This document shows, one piece after another, positions 63,836 to 64,000 of a stretch of 64,000 bases of DNA. The stretch comes from Branchiostoma floridae (taxonomy: Eukaryota; Chordata; Leptocardii; Amphioxiformes; Branchiostomatidae): the NCBI RefSeq assembly GCF_000003815.2, contig NC_049993.1, positions 13,803,526-13,867,525 of the forward strand, read 5' to 3'. Below the pieces are notes generated by a model that saw only the letters and a list, made by a program, of their open reading frames with translations, did not search any database and was not told where the DNA came from. The number at the start of each line of letters is the position of its first letter. Positions within the stretch are counted from its first letter, which is position 1. Made by a program: the position numbers and the translations under genes.

Positions 63836-64000
63836 CACCGAAAAAAATAATGACTATCTGGTTTGGCTGAGATAAAACTCATCACTCATACTTGGAGAGC
63901 GCAGGATGTCTAATTACAGCTGATATACCCGGCTGCACACGGAGATAATGCGTTCAAGATGAACCCAAGTTTATTCTAACACCTCCCGCGAGACCCAATC

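Larger units (their letters stand above)
60177..64000 (+). other. AGBL4 intron 2 (partial)
   Basis: No further exon was found. It holds a G homopolymer (60435-60448), a GC-rich block (61590-62010) and a satellite (62990-63835). Confidence 0.7.

Overview
The window is a gene-poor, AT-rich stretch of an animal nuclear genome with two assembly gaps (51382-51639 and 59693-59796). Split coding exons with GT/AG splice sites, long repeat-filled introns and many small non-autonomous transposons rule out a prokaryote. The two recognisable genes are metazoan. The gene pair, the single-copy-like ELAV gene and the repeat style suggest an invertebrate deuterostome, most likely a cephalochordate (amphioxus, Branchiostoma). 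The species call is inference.

Layout. 1-16 kb: no recognisable gene; it holds GC-rich noncoding islands and small transposons, including a hAT-like MITE with a perfect 8-bp target duplication. 16-19.3 kb: 3' flank and probable 3'UTR of the ELAV gene. 19.3-33.4 kb, minus strand: five coding exons of an ELAV/Hu RNA-binding protein (330 residues from the first ATG, three RRMs). All splice junctions join in frame. 33.4-44.5 kb: upstream region with a CpG-rich promoter-like block at about 39.9-42.1 kb. 44.5-60.2 kb, plus strand: start of AGBL4 (CCP6, cytosolic carboxypeptidase 6), with two rival first coding exons (44548-44569 and 44824-44845) and exon 2 (60054-60176); the rest lies beyond the window. 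60.2-64 kb: AGBL4 intron 2, ending in a satellite with a repeat period of about 175 bp.

The main biological point is the arrangement. ELAV and AGBL4 stand head to head and are transcribed apart from a shared upstream region, as ELAVL4 and AGBL4 do in vertebrates. The GC-rich noncoding islands on both sides, including inside the AGBL4 introns, and three RFX X-box-like sites fit a conserved regulatory block serving a neuronal RNA-binding protein and a tubulin deglutamylase linked to cilia and neurons. That functional reading is inference; exon structure and orientation are read directly from the sequence.
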